Below are positions 1-8,283 of a stretch of DNA of 64,000 nt, piece by piece. Numbering within the stretch: position 1 is the stretch's first letter; each line of letters starts with the position of its first letter. The stretch covers positions 434,001 through 498,000 of the forward strand of contig CAVSPF010000003.1 of assembly GCA_963729995.1 (NCBI GenBank). Direction: 5' to 3'. A program made the translations under genes and the position numbers. The stretch comes from VRUE01 sp963729995. GTDB taxonomy: Bacteria; Actinomycetota; Thermoleophilia; Solirubrobacterales; 70-9. A model generated the notes under the pieces. That model searched no databases and was not told the DNA's origin. It saw only the letters and a program-made list of their open reading frames with translations.

Positions 1-1361
1 GTGACGACGAGGGCCTTCCCTACGCCGGCCACGGGCCGATGACGGGCTCCGGCCGCTTCGACGGCAAGGGCAACCGGGACGCGTATGAGGAGATCGTCGC
101 GTGGCTTGCCTCGGAGGGACGCGGTCACCCCTCCGTCAACTACCGGCTGCGCGACTGGCTGGTGTCGCGGCAGCGCTATTGGGGCGCGCCGATCCCGGTC
201 GTCTACTGCGATGCGTGCGGGATCGTCCCCGTCCCCGACGATCAGCTCCCGGTCGAGCTGCCAGAGGTCGAGGACTACGCGCCGCAGGGCCGCAGCCCGC
301 TGGCCGCCGCCGAGGACTGGGTTGCGACGGAGTGCCCGCGCTGCGGCGGCCCGGCCCGCCGCGAGACCGACACGATGGACACCTTCGTCGACTCCTCCTG
401 GTACTTCATCCGCTACCTCGACCCGCGCAACTCCGAGGCCGCCTGGGATCGCTCCGCGGCGGACCACTGGCTCCCGGTCGACCAGTACATCGGCGGGGTG
501 GAGCACGCGATCCTGCACCTGATGTACGCCCGTTTCCTCACCAAGGCGCTGGCAGACCTGGGGCACCTCTCCGTGCAGGAGCCGTTTGCCAACCTCTTCA
601 CGCAGGGGATGATCACCCGCGACGGGGCGAAGATGTCGAAGTCGAAGGGCAACGCCGTCAGCCCCGCCGAGTACGTCGAGCGCTACGGTGCCGACACGGC
701 CCGCACCTACGTCTGCTTCATGGGCCCGCCGGAGCGCGGCGGCGACTGGGCCGACGAGGGCGTGGAGGGCGTCAACCGATTCCTCTCGCGCCTCTGGAGG
801 CTCTGCGCGGAGGTCGAGGGACGGGAGGCGGCCGAGGTCGACGCCGCTGCGGCCGAGGGCGACGCCCGCGACCTGCTCGCCAAGGCCCACTGGGCGATCG
901 ACAAGGTGACGCGGGACTTCCAGCGCGGCTTCCAGTTCAACACCGCGATCGCTGCGGTGATGGAGCTGGTCAACGAGGCCTATCGCGTCAAGGATTCTCT
1001 CTACGGCGACCCTGCGGGCGCCGCCACGGTCCGCTTCGCAGCCGCCACGGCCGCCTCGCTGATCTTCCCGTTCGCACCGCACCTGGGGGCGGAGGTCTGG
1101 GAGCGCTTGCGGGGCGGGCGCGTCTGGGAGCAGCCGTGGCCGCTGGCCGACCCAGAGCTGCTGACCAGCGACACGGTGACGCTGGTGGTGCAGGTGAACG
1201 GCAAGCTGCGCGACCGGATCGAGGCCGCCGCGGACGCGCCCGAAGCGGAGCTTCTGGCCCTCGCCCGTGAGAGCGAGAAGGTGCGACGCCATCTAGACGG
1301 CAAGGAGGTCGTCAAGGAGGTCGTCGTGCCCGGCAAGCTGGTCAACCTGGTCGTCCGCTGA
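1..1361 (+). CDS. leuS: Leucyl-tRNA synthetase, C-terminal part (5' end outside window)
   Basis: This class I aminoacyl-tRNA synthetase charges tRNA-Leu in the cytoplasm. The frame is open from base 3, so the N-terminal Rossmann half and most of the CP1 editing domain lie upstream. Visible parts are a paired-Cys segment (YCDACG then ECPRCGG), the conserved DTFVDSSWYF block, the class I KMSKS signature at 630-644 (GAKMSKSKGN), the anticodon-binding helical region and a C-terminal domain ending in VVVPGKLVNLVVR. Nothing looks damaged. The next gene starts 48 bp downstream on the same strand. Confidence 0.97.
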   Translation, partial: DDEGLPYAGHGPMTGSGRFDGKGNRDAYEEIVAWLASEGRGHPSVNYRLRDWLVSRQRYWGAPIPVVYCDACGIVPVPDDQLPVELPEVEDYAPQGRSPLAAAEDWVATECPRCGGPARRETDTMDTFVDSSWYFIRYLDPRNSEAAWDRSAADHWLPVDQYIGGVEHAILHLMYARFLTKALADLGHLSVQEPFANLFTQGMITRDGAKMSKSKGNAVSPAEYVERYGADTARTYVCFMGPPERGGDWADEGVEGVNRFLSRLWRLCAEVEGREAAEVDAAAAEGDARDLLAKAHWAIDKVTRDFQRGFQFNTAIAAVMELVNEAYRVKDSLYGDPAGAATVRFAAATAASLIFPFAPHLGAEVWERLRGGRVWEQPWPLADPELLTSDTVTLVVQVNGKLRDRIEAAADAPEAELLALARESEKVRRHLDGKEVVKEVVVPGKLVNLVVR

Positions 1362-1409
1362 GCCGGGCTGCATGGTTCTCGGGGCCTCAGTCTGGTACAA
1401 AGCGCGCCG

Positions 1410-1808
1410 ATGCTAGTCAGACGGCTCGCAGAGGCTCCCGTCGAGGAGTGGCACCGGCTCCGATCCCACGTTCTGATGGACGCCGGGGAACTGGGCGCCC
1501 GCAACATGTCCGTGACCTGGCTGGAGATACCCGCCGGGACCGAGGAGACGCTGCGCTCGCACGAGGAGGCTGAGCAGGTATACGTCGTGGTGGGGGGCGC
1601 GGGAACGATGTCGGTGGCCGGCGACACGCAGGACGTGGGGAACGGCGACCTGATCCTGGTCCCGCCCGCCACCGACCACTCGATTGCAAACCACGGCGAC
1701 AGCCCGCTGACCTGTGTCTCGGTTCAGTCGCCGCCGGTCGCGGTCACCGAGCTCTATGGCGGGCAGATGGCCGAGGTCAGTGGTTACGACGACGACGAGG
1801 ACTTGTAG
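1410..1808 (+). CDS. Small cupin-domain protein
   Basis: This 132-aa protein is a single conserved beta-barrel of the cupin superfamily. Cupin motif 1 is recognisable around RSHEEAEQVYVVVGG (about residues 48-62) and motif 2 around GDLILVPPATDHSIAN (about 79-94). The two motifs carry the His/Glu residues that normally bind a metal. The C-terminus is acidic (GYDDDEDL). Single-domain cupins have very diverse functions (sugar or organic acid binding, dioxygenases, isomerases), and neither sequence nor context fixes a substrate here. The ATG at 1410 gives a complete domain. It lies between leuS and comEA on the same strand. Confidence 0.8.
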   Translation: MLVRRLAEAPVEEWHRLRSHVLMDAGELGARNMSVTWLEIPAGTEETLRSHEEAEQVYVVVGGAGTMSVAGDTQDVGNGDLILVPPATDHSIANHGDSPLTCVSVQSPPVAVTELYGGQMAEVSGYDDDEDL

Positions 1809-1865
1809 CCGAATTGTTTGATTGCGCGCGCCACGCGCGCGCCCGGGCCGGGGACCGTTCGGTTC

Positions 1866-2456
1866 GTGCCCGATCTATCCCGCTCCCAGGTCGTTGTCTA
1901 TGGAGCTGTCGCGGTTGCGCTGCTGCTGGTTGGGGCGCGGGCGATCCGGGCTGAGGGGAGTGGCGCACCGCCCGCCCGGTCGCCTGTCCAGGGCGGTCCG
2001 CCCGCCGGCGGTCTCAGCCTCAGCGGCAATGGGGGCGACATCGTCGTTGACGTGGTCGGGGCTGTCCGGCAGCCCGGGGTGTACCGGCTGCCGGCCGGCG
2101 CGCGAGTGGTCGACGCGATCGGCCGCGCCGGCGGCCCGGCCGCCGGCGCACTGCTGGAGGCGGTCAACCGTGCCGCCCGCCTCACCGATGGACAGCAGGT
2201 CGCCGTGCCGGAGCGGGGGGCGGGAGAAGCCGCGACAAGCGCAACCGGCGCGGCTGCCGAGAGCGGGCCCATCGGCCTCGGCACCGCCACCGTGGAGCAG
2301 CTCGACACGATCGACGGGATCGGCCCGGTGACCGCGCAGAAGATCGTCGAATACCGCGACGAACACGGCGGCCTGGCCTCCGTGGACCAACTCGACGAGG
2401 TGAGCGGGATCGGGCCGGCGACGATGGAGTCGCTGCGCGCCCGCCTTCAGCCCTGA
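1866..2456 (+). CDS. comEA: ComEA-type DNA-binding competence protein
   Basis: ComEA is the membrane-anchored receptor that binds incoming double-stranded DNA and hands it to the ComEC channel. The protein has one N-terminal membrane segment (VVVYGAVAVALLLVGARAI) and an SLBB-type domain around DVVGAVRQPGVYRLPAG. A C-terminal helix-hairpin-helix pair follows, with the motifs TIDGIGPVTAQKI and EVSGIGPATMESL that contact the DNA backbone. I prefer the GTG at 1866; an in-frame TTG at 1818 would add 16 residues rich in Arg, Ala, Pro and Gly. comEC follows after 9 bp, so the two are very probably one operon. Confidence 0.93.
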   Translation: MPDLSRSQVVVYGAVAVALLLVGARAIRAEGSGAPPARSPVQGGPPAGGLSLSGNGGDIVVDVVGAVRQPGVYRLPAGARVVDAIGRAGGPAAGALLEAVNRAARLTDGQQVAVPERGAGEAATSATGAAAESGPIGLGTATVEQLDTIDGIGPVTAQKIVEYRDEHGGLASVDQLDEVSGIGPATMESLRARLQP

Positions 2457-2465
2457 GACGGCCAG

Positions 2466-4322
2466 ATGCGCGAGCGGCGACTGCCCGCCCCTCTGCTGGC
2501 CGGCATGGCGGCGGTCGTCGTCCTGGCGCTCACTCACACCGGCGCCATCCGCTCGCGCGCTGAGTCCGCGCTGGCGACGGGAATGCCGGCCCGGGAGGCC
2601 GAGCTGGCCCGCGGCTTCGTGCTTGGCGAGGACGATCGGATCGACTCCCGCACGGTCGAAGACTTCCGTCGCTCCGGCCTCAGCCACCTGCTTGCGGTCT
2701 CCGGGCAGAACGTGGCGCTGCTCGCCCTGCTGGCAATGCCGCTCCTGGCGGCGTTCGGCATCCCGCTCCGTGCTCGCCTCGCCTGGGTGCTGGGCCTGAT
2801 CGTCGTATACGTCCCCCTCGCCGGCGCCGGCCCCTCCATCCAGCGGGCGGGGGTGATGGGTGCGCTGGCGGTGCTGGCCACCCTGTCGGGCCGACGAGCC
2901 TCTCGCCTCTATGCACTGGTGGTGGCCGCGATCGTCACGCTGGCGGTCGACCAGCGAATCGCCGCTGACGTCGGTTGGCAGCTCAGCTTCGCCGCGGTGC
3001 TGGGGATCCTCCTGCTTGCCGGTCGCCTGCGAGCGCTGATCGCGGTGCGGATCGGAACCCAGGGCTGGCGCCGTGCCCTGGCGGACGGCGTGGCGATGAC
3101 GACCGCCGCGACGCTCGCGACGGCGCCGCTCATCGCCTTCCACTTCGGCGCCCTGTCGACGACGACGCTGCTGGCCAACCTGCTGGCGCTCCCGGCGGTG
3201 GCGCCGGCGATGTGGCTGGGGATGCTCGCGGCGGCTGGCGGTCAGGTTCCCGGCTTTCCGGTCGAGGTCTTCAACATCCTCAACGCCCTTCTGCTCGGCT
3301 ACATCGCGCAGGTGGCCGCTTGGTGCGGACGGCCAAGCTGGGCCTACCTGCACGTGCGGCTGGGGGGTGCCGAGCTGGTGTGGTCCTACCTCGCAATGGC
3401 GGCGACCCTCATGCTCGTGTCGCGGTTGCTGCGGATGCGGCGGATCGCGGCGCTGCGCAGGAGACGCGAGCTGAGGCGACGGCGGCCGCCGCGGATCGCC
3501 CCCGCGACCGCCGGCCTCGCGCTGGTCGGGCTCGCGTGGGCACTCGCCGGGCCGAGCGGCGGCGGGCGGGCTGAAAGCCCCTCGGATGGCCTGCGGGTTT
3601 CGGTCCTCGATGTGGGCCAGGGCGACGCGATCCTGCTGCAGCCCGCCCGGGCCCCGGCGGTCCTGGTCGACGGCGGGCCCTCCGGTGACGATCTCGCCGC
3701 CAAGCTGCGCGACGCGGGGGTCGAACGGCTCGGCGCCGCTGTGGTCACCCACGATCAGGCCGACCACGTAGGCGGGATCGCAGACCTGCTCGGGCAGGTC
3801 CCGGTCGACCGGCTCGTCTACGCGGTGTTGGAGCGGCGCGTCCTTGGCGCGGCCCGGGCCGCCGGCGCAGCACCCGATCGCGTCTCGAGAGGGAGTGAGC
3901 TGCGCTCCGGCCAGCTGCGCCTCGATGTGCTCTGGCCGCCGCCTGAGCTGCTTGCGGGCCTCCACCCCGGCGAAGACTCCAATCGCCTCTCGCTCGTGAT
4001 GCTCGTCCGCTGGCACGGCTTCTCGATGCTGCTCACGGCCGACGCCGAGGCGGAGGCGACTCCGGTCGAGCCTGGCCCGATCGACGTGCTCAAGGTCGCG
4101 CACCACGGCAGCGACGATTCCGGGCTCGGCGACCTCCTCGACCGGACCGGCCCAAGCCTCGCGGTCATCTCGGTCGGTGCGGACAACCCATTCGGCCACC
4201 CAACCGCCGGTACCCTGGCGACTCTCGCCTCGCACGGAGTCCGCATCCTGCGCACCGATCGTGATGGGACGGTCCTGCTCGATGTGCGGCGCGGCTCGAT
4301 GACGGTGACCGCTGGCGACTGA
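2466..4322 (+). CDS. comEC: ComEC/Rec2 DNA uptake channel with C-terminal metallo-beta-lactamase domain
   Basis: ComEC is the polytopic inner-membrane channel for single-stranded DNA in natural transformation. The 618-aa protein has many hydrophobic helices and the Competence-domain signature SHLLAVSGQNVALL (about residues 75-88). The C-terminal beta-lactamase-fold domain begins near VLDVGQGDAILLQ and includes VTHDQADHVGG, LTADAE and LKVAHHGSDDSG. The N-terminus is short, so the usual OB-like DUF4131 region appears reduced or absent. The first metal-ligand motif reads HDQADH rather than the canonical HxHxDH. It is translationally close to comEA. Confidence 0.94.
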   Translation: MRERRLPAPLLAGMAAVVVLALTHTGAIRSRAESALATGMPAREAELARGFVLGEDDRIDSRTVEDFRRSGLSHLLAVSGQNVALLALLAMPLLAAFGIPLRARLAWVLGLIVVYVPLAGAGPSIQRAGVMGALAVLATLSGRRASRLYALVVAAIVTLAVDQRIAADVGWQLSFAAVLGILLLAGRLRALIAVRIGTQGWRRALADGVAMTTAATLATAPLIAFHFGALSTTTLLANLLALPAVAPAMWLGMLAAAGGQVPGFPVEVFNILNALLLGYIAQVAAWCGRPSWAYLHVRLGGAELVWSYLAMAATLMLVSRLLRMRRIAALRRRRELRRRRPPRIAPATAGLALVGLAWALAGPSGGGRAESPSDGLRVSVLDVGQGDAILLQPARAPAVLVDGGPSGDDLAAKLRDAGVERLGAAVVTHDQADHVGGIADLLGQVPVDRLVYAVLERRVLGAARAAGAAPDRVSRGSELRSGQLRLDVLWPPPELLAGLHPGEDSNRLSLVMLVRWHGFSMLLTADAEAEATPVEPGPIDVLKVAHHGSDDSGLGDLLDRTGPSLAVISVGADNPFGHPTAGTLATLASHGVRILRTDRDGTVLLDVRRGSMTVTAGD

Positions 4323-4347
4323 CCAAATAGACCGGCTCAACGGATTG

Positions 4348-4368
4348 CCCAATCGAAATTGGGGTTTT
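4348..4368 (+). terminator. Possible intrinsic terminator after comEC
   Basis: A 6-bp stem CCCAAT-CGAA-ATTGGG (4348-4363) is followed by GTTTTCC. The stem is short but has a stable tetraloop and a small T-run, and it lies 25 bp after the comEC stop. It could end the comEA-comEC transcript. No energy calculation was possible. Confidence 0.4.
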
Positions 4369-4417
4369 CCGCCCTTCGCGCTACTGCTCCTCGGATCCCC
4401 GGCCGATGGCCGTATAG

Positions 4418-5269
4418 GTGGCCCACAAGCGTGGAGAGCTGCGGTTTCGACGCCTCACGTTGCCCAGCGTGCTCGGCAACGGGATGCTGGAGCGGGCTCG
4501 AAGCACCTCTCTCGCGCTGCTTGGGGTGACGACCGCGGTTGGTCTTGGGCTGGTCGCCTTCGCGGTCCACCAGGGCTGGCCTCTTCTCCCGGGCAGCCCG
4601 ATCCCGGGCCCGCCGGTTGCGCACGGCCCCGTTCATGGCGCGGCGGCTGGCCCGGGCCAGGCGACGCCGAAGGGTGTCGCTTTCGCGCAGCGCAGCGCTG
4701 CTCGCGGGGGAGGATCGAGTGCCGCCCATCCCTCCACGCCGCGGAGCGGCGGCCGGCCCACGCTCGCGGATTCGAAGAGCTTTGGGCCACACAACCTCGT
4801 CGTGTCGCCCGCGGTCCCGACGGGCCGTGGCGCTGAGCGGTCACCCGGCCACGGAGCTCCCGCGTCACCGCCCGTCGCTCAGACTCCCGCCTCGACACCC
4901 GCGCCCACGCCCAGCCCCAGCTCGGCCCCGGACTCCGCACCGGCCGCTCCGGAATCGGTTCTTGCCTCGGACAACGGCAACGGAAGGGGCAACAGCGGCA
5001 AGGGCCAAGGCAATGGCGGCGGTCACGGTGAGGGCCAGGGCAACGGCAATGGCGGCGGTAACGGCAAGGGAATCAGCATGAGCAATGGCCATGGCAGGGG
5101 CGGTTCGTTCTCGCACGCGTCACCCCCGACGCCGGAGGCGCCCGTCGAGGCGACTGCATCCGAAGCCCCGGGCACCTCCGCGGGGGCGTCCGGCAGCGTT
5201 GAAGACGCGGGTTCCTCCCATGGCAACGGCAACGGCCATGGCCACGCTCACGGACAGGGTGGAGACTAG
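4418..5269 (+). CDS. Membrane-anchored low-complexity protein with Gly/Asn/His-rich tail
   Basis: I do not recognise this as a characterised family. An N-terminal basic stretch is followed by one hydrophobic segment (TSLALLGVTTAVGLGLVAFA, about residues 30-49). A long Pro/Ala/Ser-rich region comes next, and then a tail of short Gly-Asn-Gly, Gly-Lys-Gly and His-Gly repeats (about residues 185-283). This suggests an extracytoplasmic disordered tail anchored in the membrane. The start could be GTG 4418 or ATG 4484; the latter leaves the membrane segment intact. Codon bias is that of the neighbours, so the frame is probably real, but function is unknown. Confidence 0.6.
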   Translation: MAHKRGELRFRRLTLPSVLGNGMLERARSTSLALLGVTTAVGLGLVAFAVHQGWPLLPGSPIPGPPVAHGPVHGAAAGPGQATPKGVAFAQRSAARGGGSSAAHPSTPRSGGRPTLADSKSFGPHNLVVSPAVPTGRGAERSPGHGAPASPPVAQTPASTPAPTPSPSSAPDSAPAAPESVLASDNGNGRGNSGKGQGNGGGHGEGQGNGNGGGNGKGISMSNGHGRGGSFSHASPPTPEAPVEATASEAPGTSAGASGSVEDAGSSHGNGNGHGHAHGQGGD

Positions 5270-5307
5270 CCGCGTCGAGCTGCCGAGTCGGCATCTATAG
5301 TCGGCCC

Positions 5308-6282
5308 GTGGCCGATGAGATGCATTCGCTCTACCTGATCGCCGGTACGGATCAGGCGAAGATCGATGCGACGCGTGCGCGCCTGCGAGCGCGGGCCGAA
5401 CGCGAGGGGGGCGCCGGCTCGCTGCTGGTGTTCGACCCGAGCGACGGTCGCGGGGCCCCCGACCACGAGGCCCTGCTGGGTGCGATCCCGGCGATGACGC
5501 TGACCGAGTCGCGTCGCTACCTGCTGGCGGACGGCGTGGAGCGCTGGGGCGCCCGCCAGCTGGAGGCGGTTGCCGCGGCGCTCGGCAACCTTCCGCCGGA
5601 CCTCACCATCGTCCTGATTGCCCGGGGCAAGGGGCCGGTGAAGCTGGTTCGCGCCGTGAAGGCCGCGAACGGCGAGGTTCGCGAGTTCGCGGCACCGAGG
5701 GCCCAGGACATGCCCCGCCTCTTGATCGCCGACGCCAAGCGCCTCGGCTTCCGGCTAGAGCCGGAAGCCGCTCGCGTGCTGGTCGACCGGATGGGGGCCA
5801 ACTCGCTGCGCCTCCACAACGAGGTGCAGCGCCTCGCCGTCTGGGCGGGGAGTGGGGGAACGGTCAGCGCCGCCGACCTCGAGGCGATGATCGCCGACAC
5901 CTCCGAAGTGGCCGTCTGGTCGCTTGCCGACGCCCTGCTCGAACGGGACCCAGCCAGGGCGCTCGGCGTCGCCGAGCGGCTGATCTCCCAGAGCGAGAAC
6001 GTCACCGGCCTCATCTACGGCCTGGCATCCCGGCTGCGCAAGGCATGCGCGGCTGTCGCCCGGATCGAGGGGGGCGTGCCGCCCAAGCAGGTCGAGTCCT
6101 CCCTCGGAATGCACCCCTACGCTGCCCGCCAACTGGTCTCTCGCCTCCGGGAGACGAGTCTCGACGATCTTCGCGAGGCGACCGTCGCCCTCGCCGACCT
6201 CGAGGTCTGGTGCCGGGGCGGCGCCGATTACGGCGACGACCTCGCCCTAACGCTTGCGCTTCGGTCGGCGTCGGGGCTCTAA
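5308..6282 (+). CDS. holA: DNA polymerase III delta subunit
   Basis: HolA is the clamp-loader subunit that opens the beta sliding clamp. The 324-aa length is typical. The order of parts fits the family: an N-terminal ATPase-like fold without a functional Walker A (LYLIAGTDQAKIDATRARL), the DGVERWGARQLEAV region, a helical lid with GANSLRLHNEVQRLAVWAG, and the C-terminal collar domain. GTG 5308 is the start. It follows the low-complexity protein after 38 bp and converges on rpsT, with the two stop codons interlocked. Confidence 0.92.
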   Translation: MADEMHSLYLIAGTDQAKIDATRARLRARAEREGGAGSLLVFDPSDGRGAPDHEALLGAIPAMTLTESRRYLLADGVERWGARQLEAVAAALGNLPPDLTIVLIARGKGPVKLVRAVKAANGEVREFAAPRAQDMPRLLIADAKRLGFRLEPEAARVLVDRMGANSLRLHNEVQRLAVWAGSGGTVSAADLEAMIADTSEVAVWSLADALLERDPARALGVAERLISQSENVTGLIYGLASRLRKACAAVARIEGGVPPKQVESSLGMHPYAARQLVSRLRETSLDDLREATVALADLEVWCRGGADYGDDLALTLALRSASGL

Positions 6283-6539
6283 GAGCCTTGCGCGATGCGC
6301 GCGGCTTTGGACTTCTTGCGAGCGCCCGTGTTCCTGTGCAGCGCGCCTCTCTGCACCGCCTTGTCGATGCGCGAGACGAGCGCCCGGTGCTCGGCTTCGA
6401 TCACCGCGGCGTCGCCCGACTCGACCGCGCTCTGCAGGCGGCGGAAGTAGGTCTTCACCGTGCTGGTCAGCAGCCGGTTCTCGGTTCGCTCCCGCTCGCT
6501 GCGTAGGATGCGCTTCTTCTGTGAGGCGATGTTGGCCAT
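6279..6539 (-). CDS. rpsT: 30S ribosomal protein S20
   Basis: S20 binds 16S rRNA in the body of the small subunit. The 86-aa basic helical protein begins MANIASQKKRILRSERER and ends KKSKAARIAQGS, as expected for bS20. The frame is open further upstream, but the ATG at 6539 gives the family-standard N-terminus. Its TAG stop (6279-6281) overlaps the TAA stop of the convergent holA (6280-6282). It is divergent from murJ, so its promoter should lie in 6540-6609. Confidence 0.96.
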   Translation of the reverse strand: MANIASQKKRILRSERERTENRLLTSTVKTYFRRLQSAVESGDAAVIEAEHRALVSRIDKAVQRGALHRNTGARKKSKAARIAQGS

Positions 6540-6609
6540 GTGTCGTGTGCCTCGGGCAGGCGCCGAGCCGGCTCCGGGCGGCCGCCGACTATAGCGACTG
6601 AGGCCCAGC

Positions 6610-8280
6610 TTGGAGAGACCCACCGACACCCACGACCGCGAGGACGCCGCGATACGCGCCGACGCCGCCGTGCGGACGGCGGAAGCGTTCGAGCCGGGCG
6701 AGGAGCCGACGACGGAGTCCACCCCAGGTCGCCAGGGCGGCCGCATCGCCCGCTCGACCGCCTTCTTCTCGATCGCCACCGCGGCCTCGCGGATCGCCGG
6801 CCTGGCGCGCGAGATACTCGCCGCCGGCTACTACGGCGTGAGCGGGCCGATGTCGGCCTTCACGATCGCCTTCCAGGTCCCCAACCTGGTTCGCAGCCTC
6901 TTCGCCGACGCGGCGCTCCAGCCCGCCTTCATCCCGATCTTCACCGAGCAGCTGGAGAAAAAGGACTACCGCGAGGCATTCCGCCTCGCCTCGACACTGC
7001 TGCTGATGGTCACGCTCGTGCTCGGCGCGATCACGGCGCTGTTCGTCATCGCCGCGCCGGTCCTGATGCCGCTCTTCGCGCCTGGCTTCCACCCGGTGCT
7101 CCTCGACCTCACCGTCGCCCTTTCCCGGATCCTCTTCCCGATCCTGATCATGCTCGGGCTCAGCGGCGTCGTGGTCGGCATCCTCAACAGCTACGACCGC
7201 TTCGGCGCCTTCGCGATCGCGCCGCTGTTCTGGAACCTGACGATCATGCTGCTGCTGGTCGTGCTGGCGCCCGCTTTCCACGGCCAGAACCGCATCTACG
7301 CCTACGCGATCGGCATCCTCGCCGGCACCCTGGTCCAGCTCGTGATCCCCGTCTTCGACCTGCGCAACACCCCGTTCAGGTTCAACTGGAGCTTCGACTG
7401 GCGCAACCGCGACGTGCGGCGCGTGCTGGTCCTGATGCTGCCGGTGACGATCAGCCTCGGGCTGATCAACTTCAACCTGCTGATCAACAGCCTCTTCGGC
7501 AGCCTGGTCAGCGACCAAGCCCCGGCGGCGATCGACAAAGCGTTCCGGATCTACCAGCTGCCGCAGGGGATCTTCTCGGTGGCGATCGCCACCGTCCTCT
7601 TCCCGACGCTCGCCCGTTTCGCGTCGCGCGGCGAGCACGACAACCTGCGCGCGACGATGGCCAACGGGATGCGGCAGATCCTCTTCGTCCTCCTGCCCGC
7701 CGCCGCCGCCGTCCTCGTCCTTTCCGAACCGATGATCCGCCTCGTCTACCAGCACGGCAAATTCACCCCGGCGCAGACGACGCTGGTGGCGACGGCGCTC
7801 TTCTGGTTCGCCTTCTCGCTGCCGACCAACGGCCTCTTCCTGCTCTTGACGCGCACCTTCTTCGGCCTGCAGCGGCCGTGGCTGCCGACGACGATCGCCG
7901 CCGCCAACCTGGCGGTGACCGCATTGGCGGCGCTCGGCCTCTACCACCTCGGCGTCGGGGGGATCGTCGCCTCGACGGCGATCGCCACCACGGTCAGCGT
8001 CTTCGCCCAATGCATGATCCTGCGCCGCCTGCTGGGCGGCCTCGAGCTGGGCCGCTTCATCGACACCGGCGCCCGGATCGCCCTCGCCTCGGCGGCGCTG
8101 GCCGCCGTGAGCTTCGGCATCTGGCACGTCCTCGACGCCTCCCTGGGCCGCGGCCTCGGTGGCCAGATAGTCTCGCTCGGCACGGCCCTGGGCGCTGGCG
8201 GGCTCGTCTACATCGCCCTCGCCAAGCTCCTCCGGGTGGCCGAGCTGGAGCAGATGACCCGCCTCCTGCGGCGCCGCTGA
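6610..8280 (+). CDS. murJ: MurJ/MviN lipid II flippase
   Basis: MurJ moves lipid-linked peptidoglycan precursor across the cytoplasmic membrane. The 556-aa protein has a hydrophilic N-terminal extension of about 45 residues, then about 14 hydrophobic segments. Family landmarks are SRIAGLAREILAAGYYG, FQVPNLVRSLFADAALQPAF and the Arg-containing SLFADAALQPAFIPIF turn near the central cavity. The start is a TTG at 6610; a downstream start closer to the first membrane helix is possible. A multi-spanning putative glycosyltransferase begins 3 bp after its stop. Confidence 0.95.
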   Translation: MERPTDTHDREDAAIRADAAVRTAEAFEPGEEPTTESTPGRQGGRIARSTAFFSIATAASRIAGLAREILAAGYYGVSGPMSAFTIAFQVPNLVRSLFADAALQPAFIPIFTEQLEKKDYREAFRLASTLLLMVTLVLGAITALFVIAAPVLMPLFAPGFHPVLLDLTVALSRILFPILIMLGLSGVVVGILNSYDRFGAFAIAPLFWNLTIMLLLVVLAPAFHGQNRIYAYAIGILAGTLVQLVIPVFDLRNTPFRFNWSFDWRNRDVRRVLVLMLPVTISLGLINFNLLINSLFGSLVSDQAPAAIDKAFRIYQLPQGIFSVAIATVLFPTLARFASRGEHDNLRATMANGMRQILFVLLPAAAAVLVLSEPMIRLVYQHGKFTPAQTTLVATALFWFAFSLPTNGLFLLLTRTFFGLQRPWLPTTIAAANLAVTALAALGLYHLGVGGIVASTAIATTVSVFAQCMILRRLLGGLELGRFIDTGARIALASAALAAVSFGIWHVLDASLGRGLGGQIVSLGTALGAGGLVYIALAKLLRVAELEQMTRLLRRR

Positions 8281-8283
8281 GCG

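Noticed and set aside
1875..4352. Long open frame on the minus strand opposite comEA and comEC
   Set aside because: It is rich in Arg, Gln, His and Asp with no domain, and mirrors codon bias of the real plus-strand genes. Such antisense frames are common at high GC.
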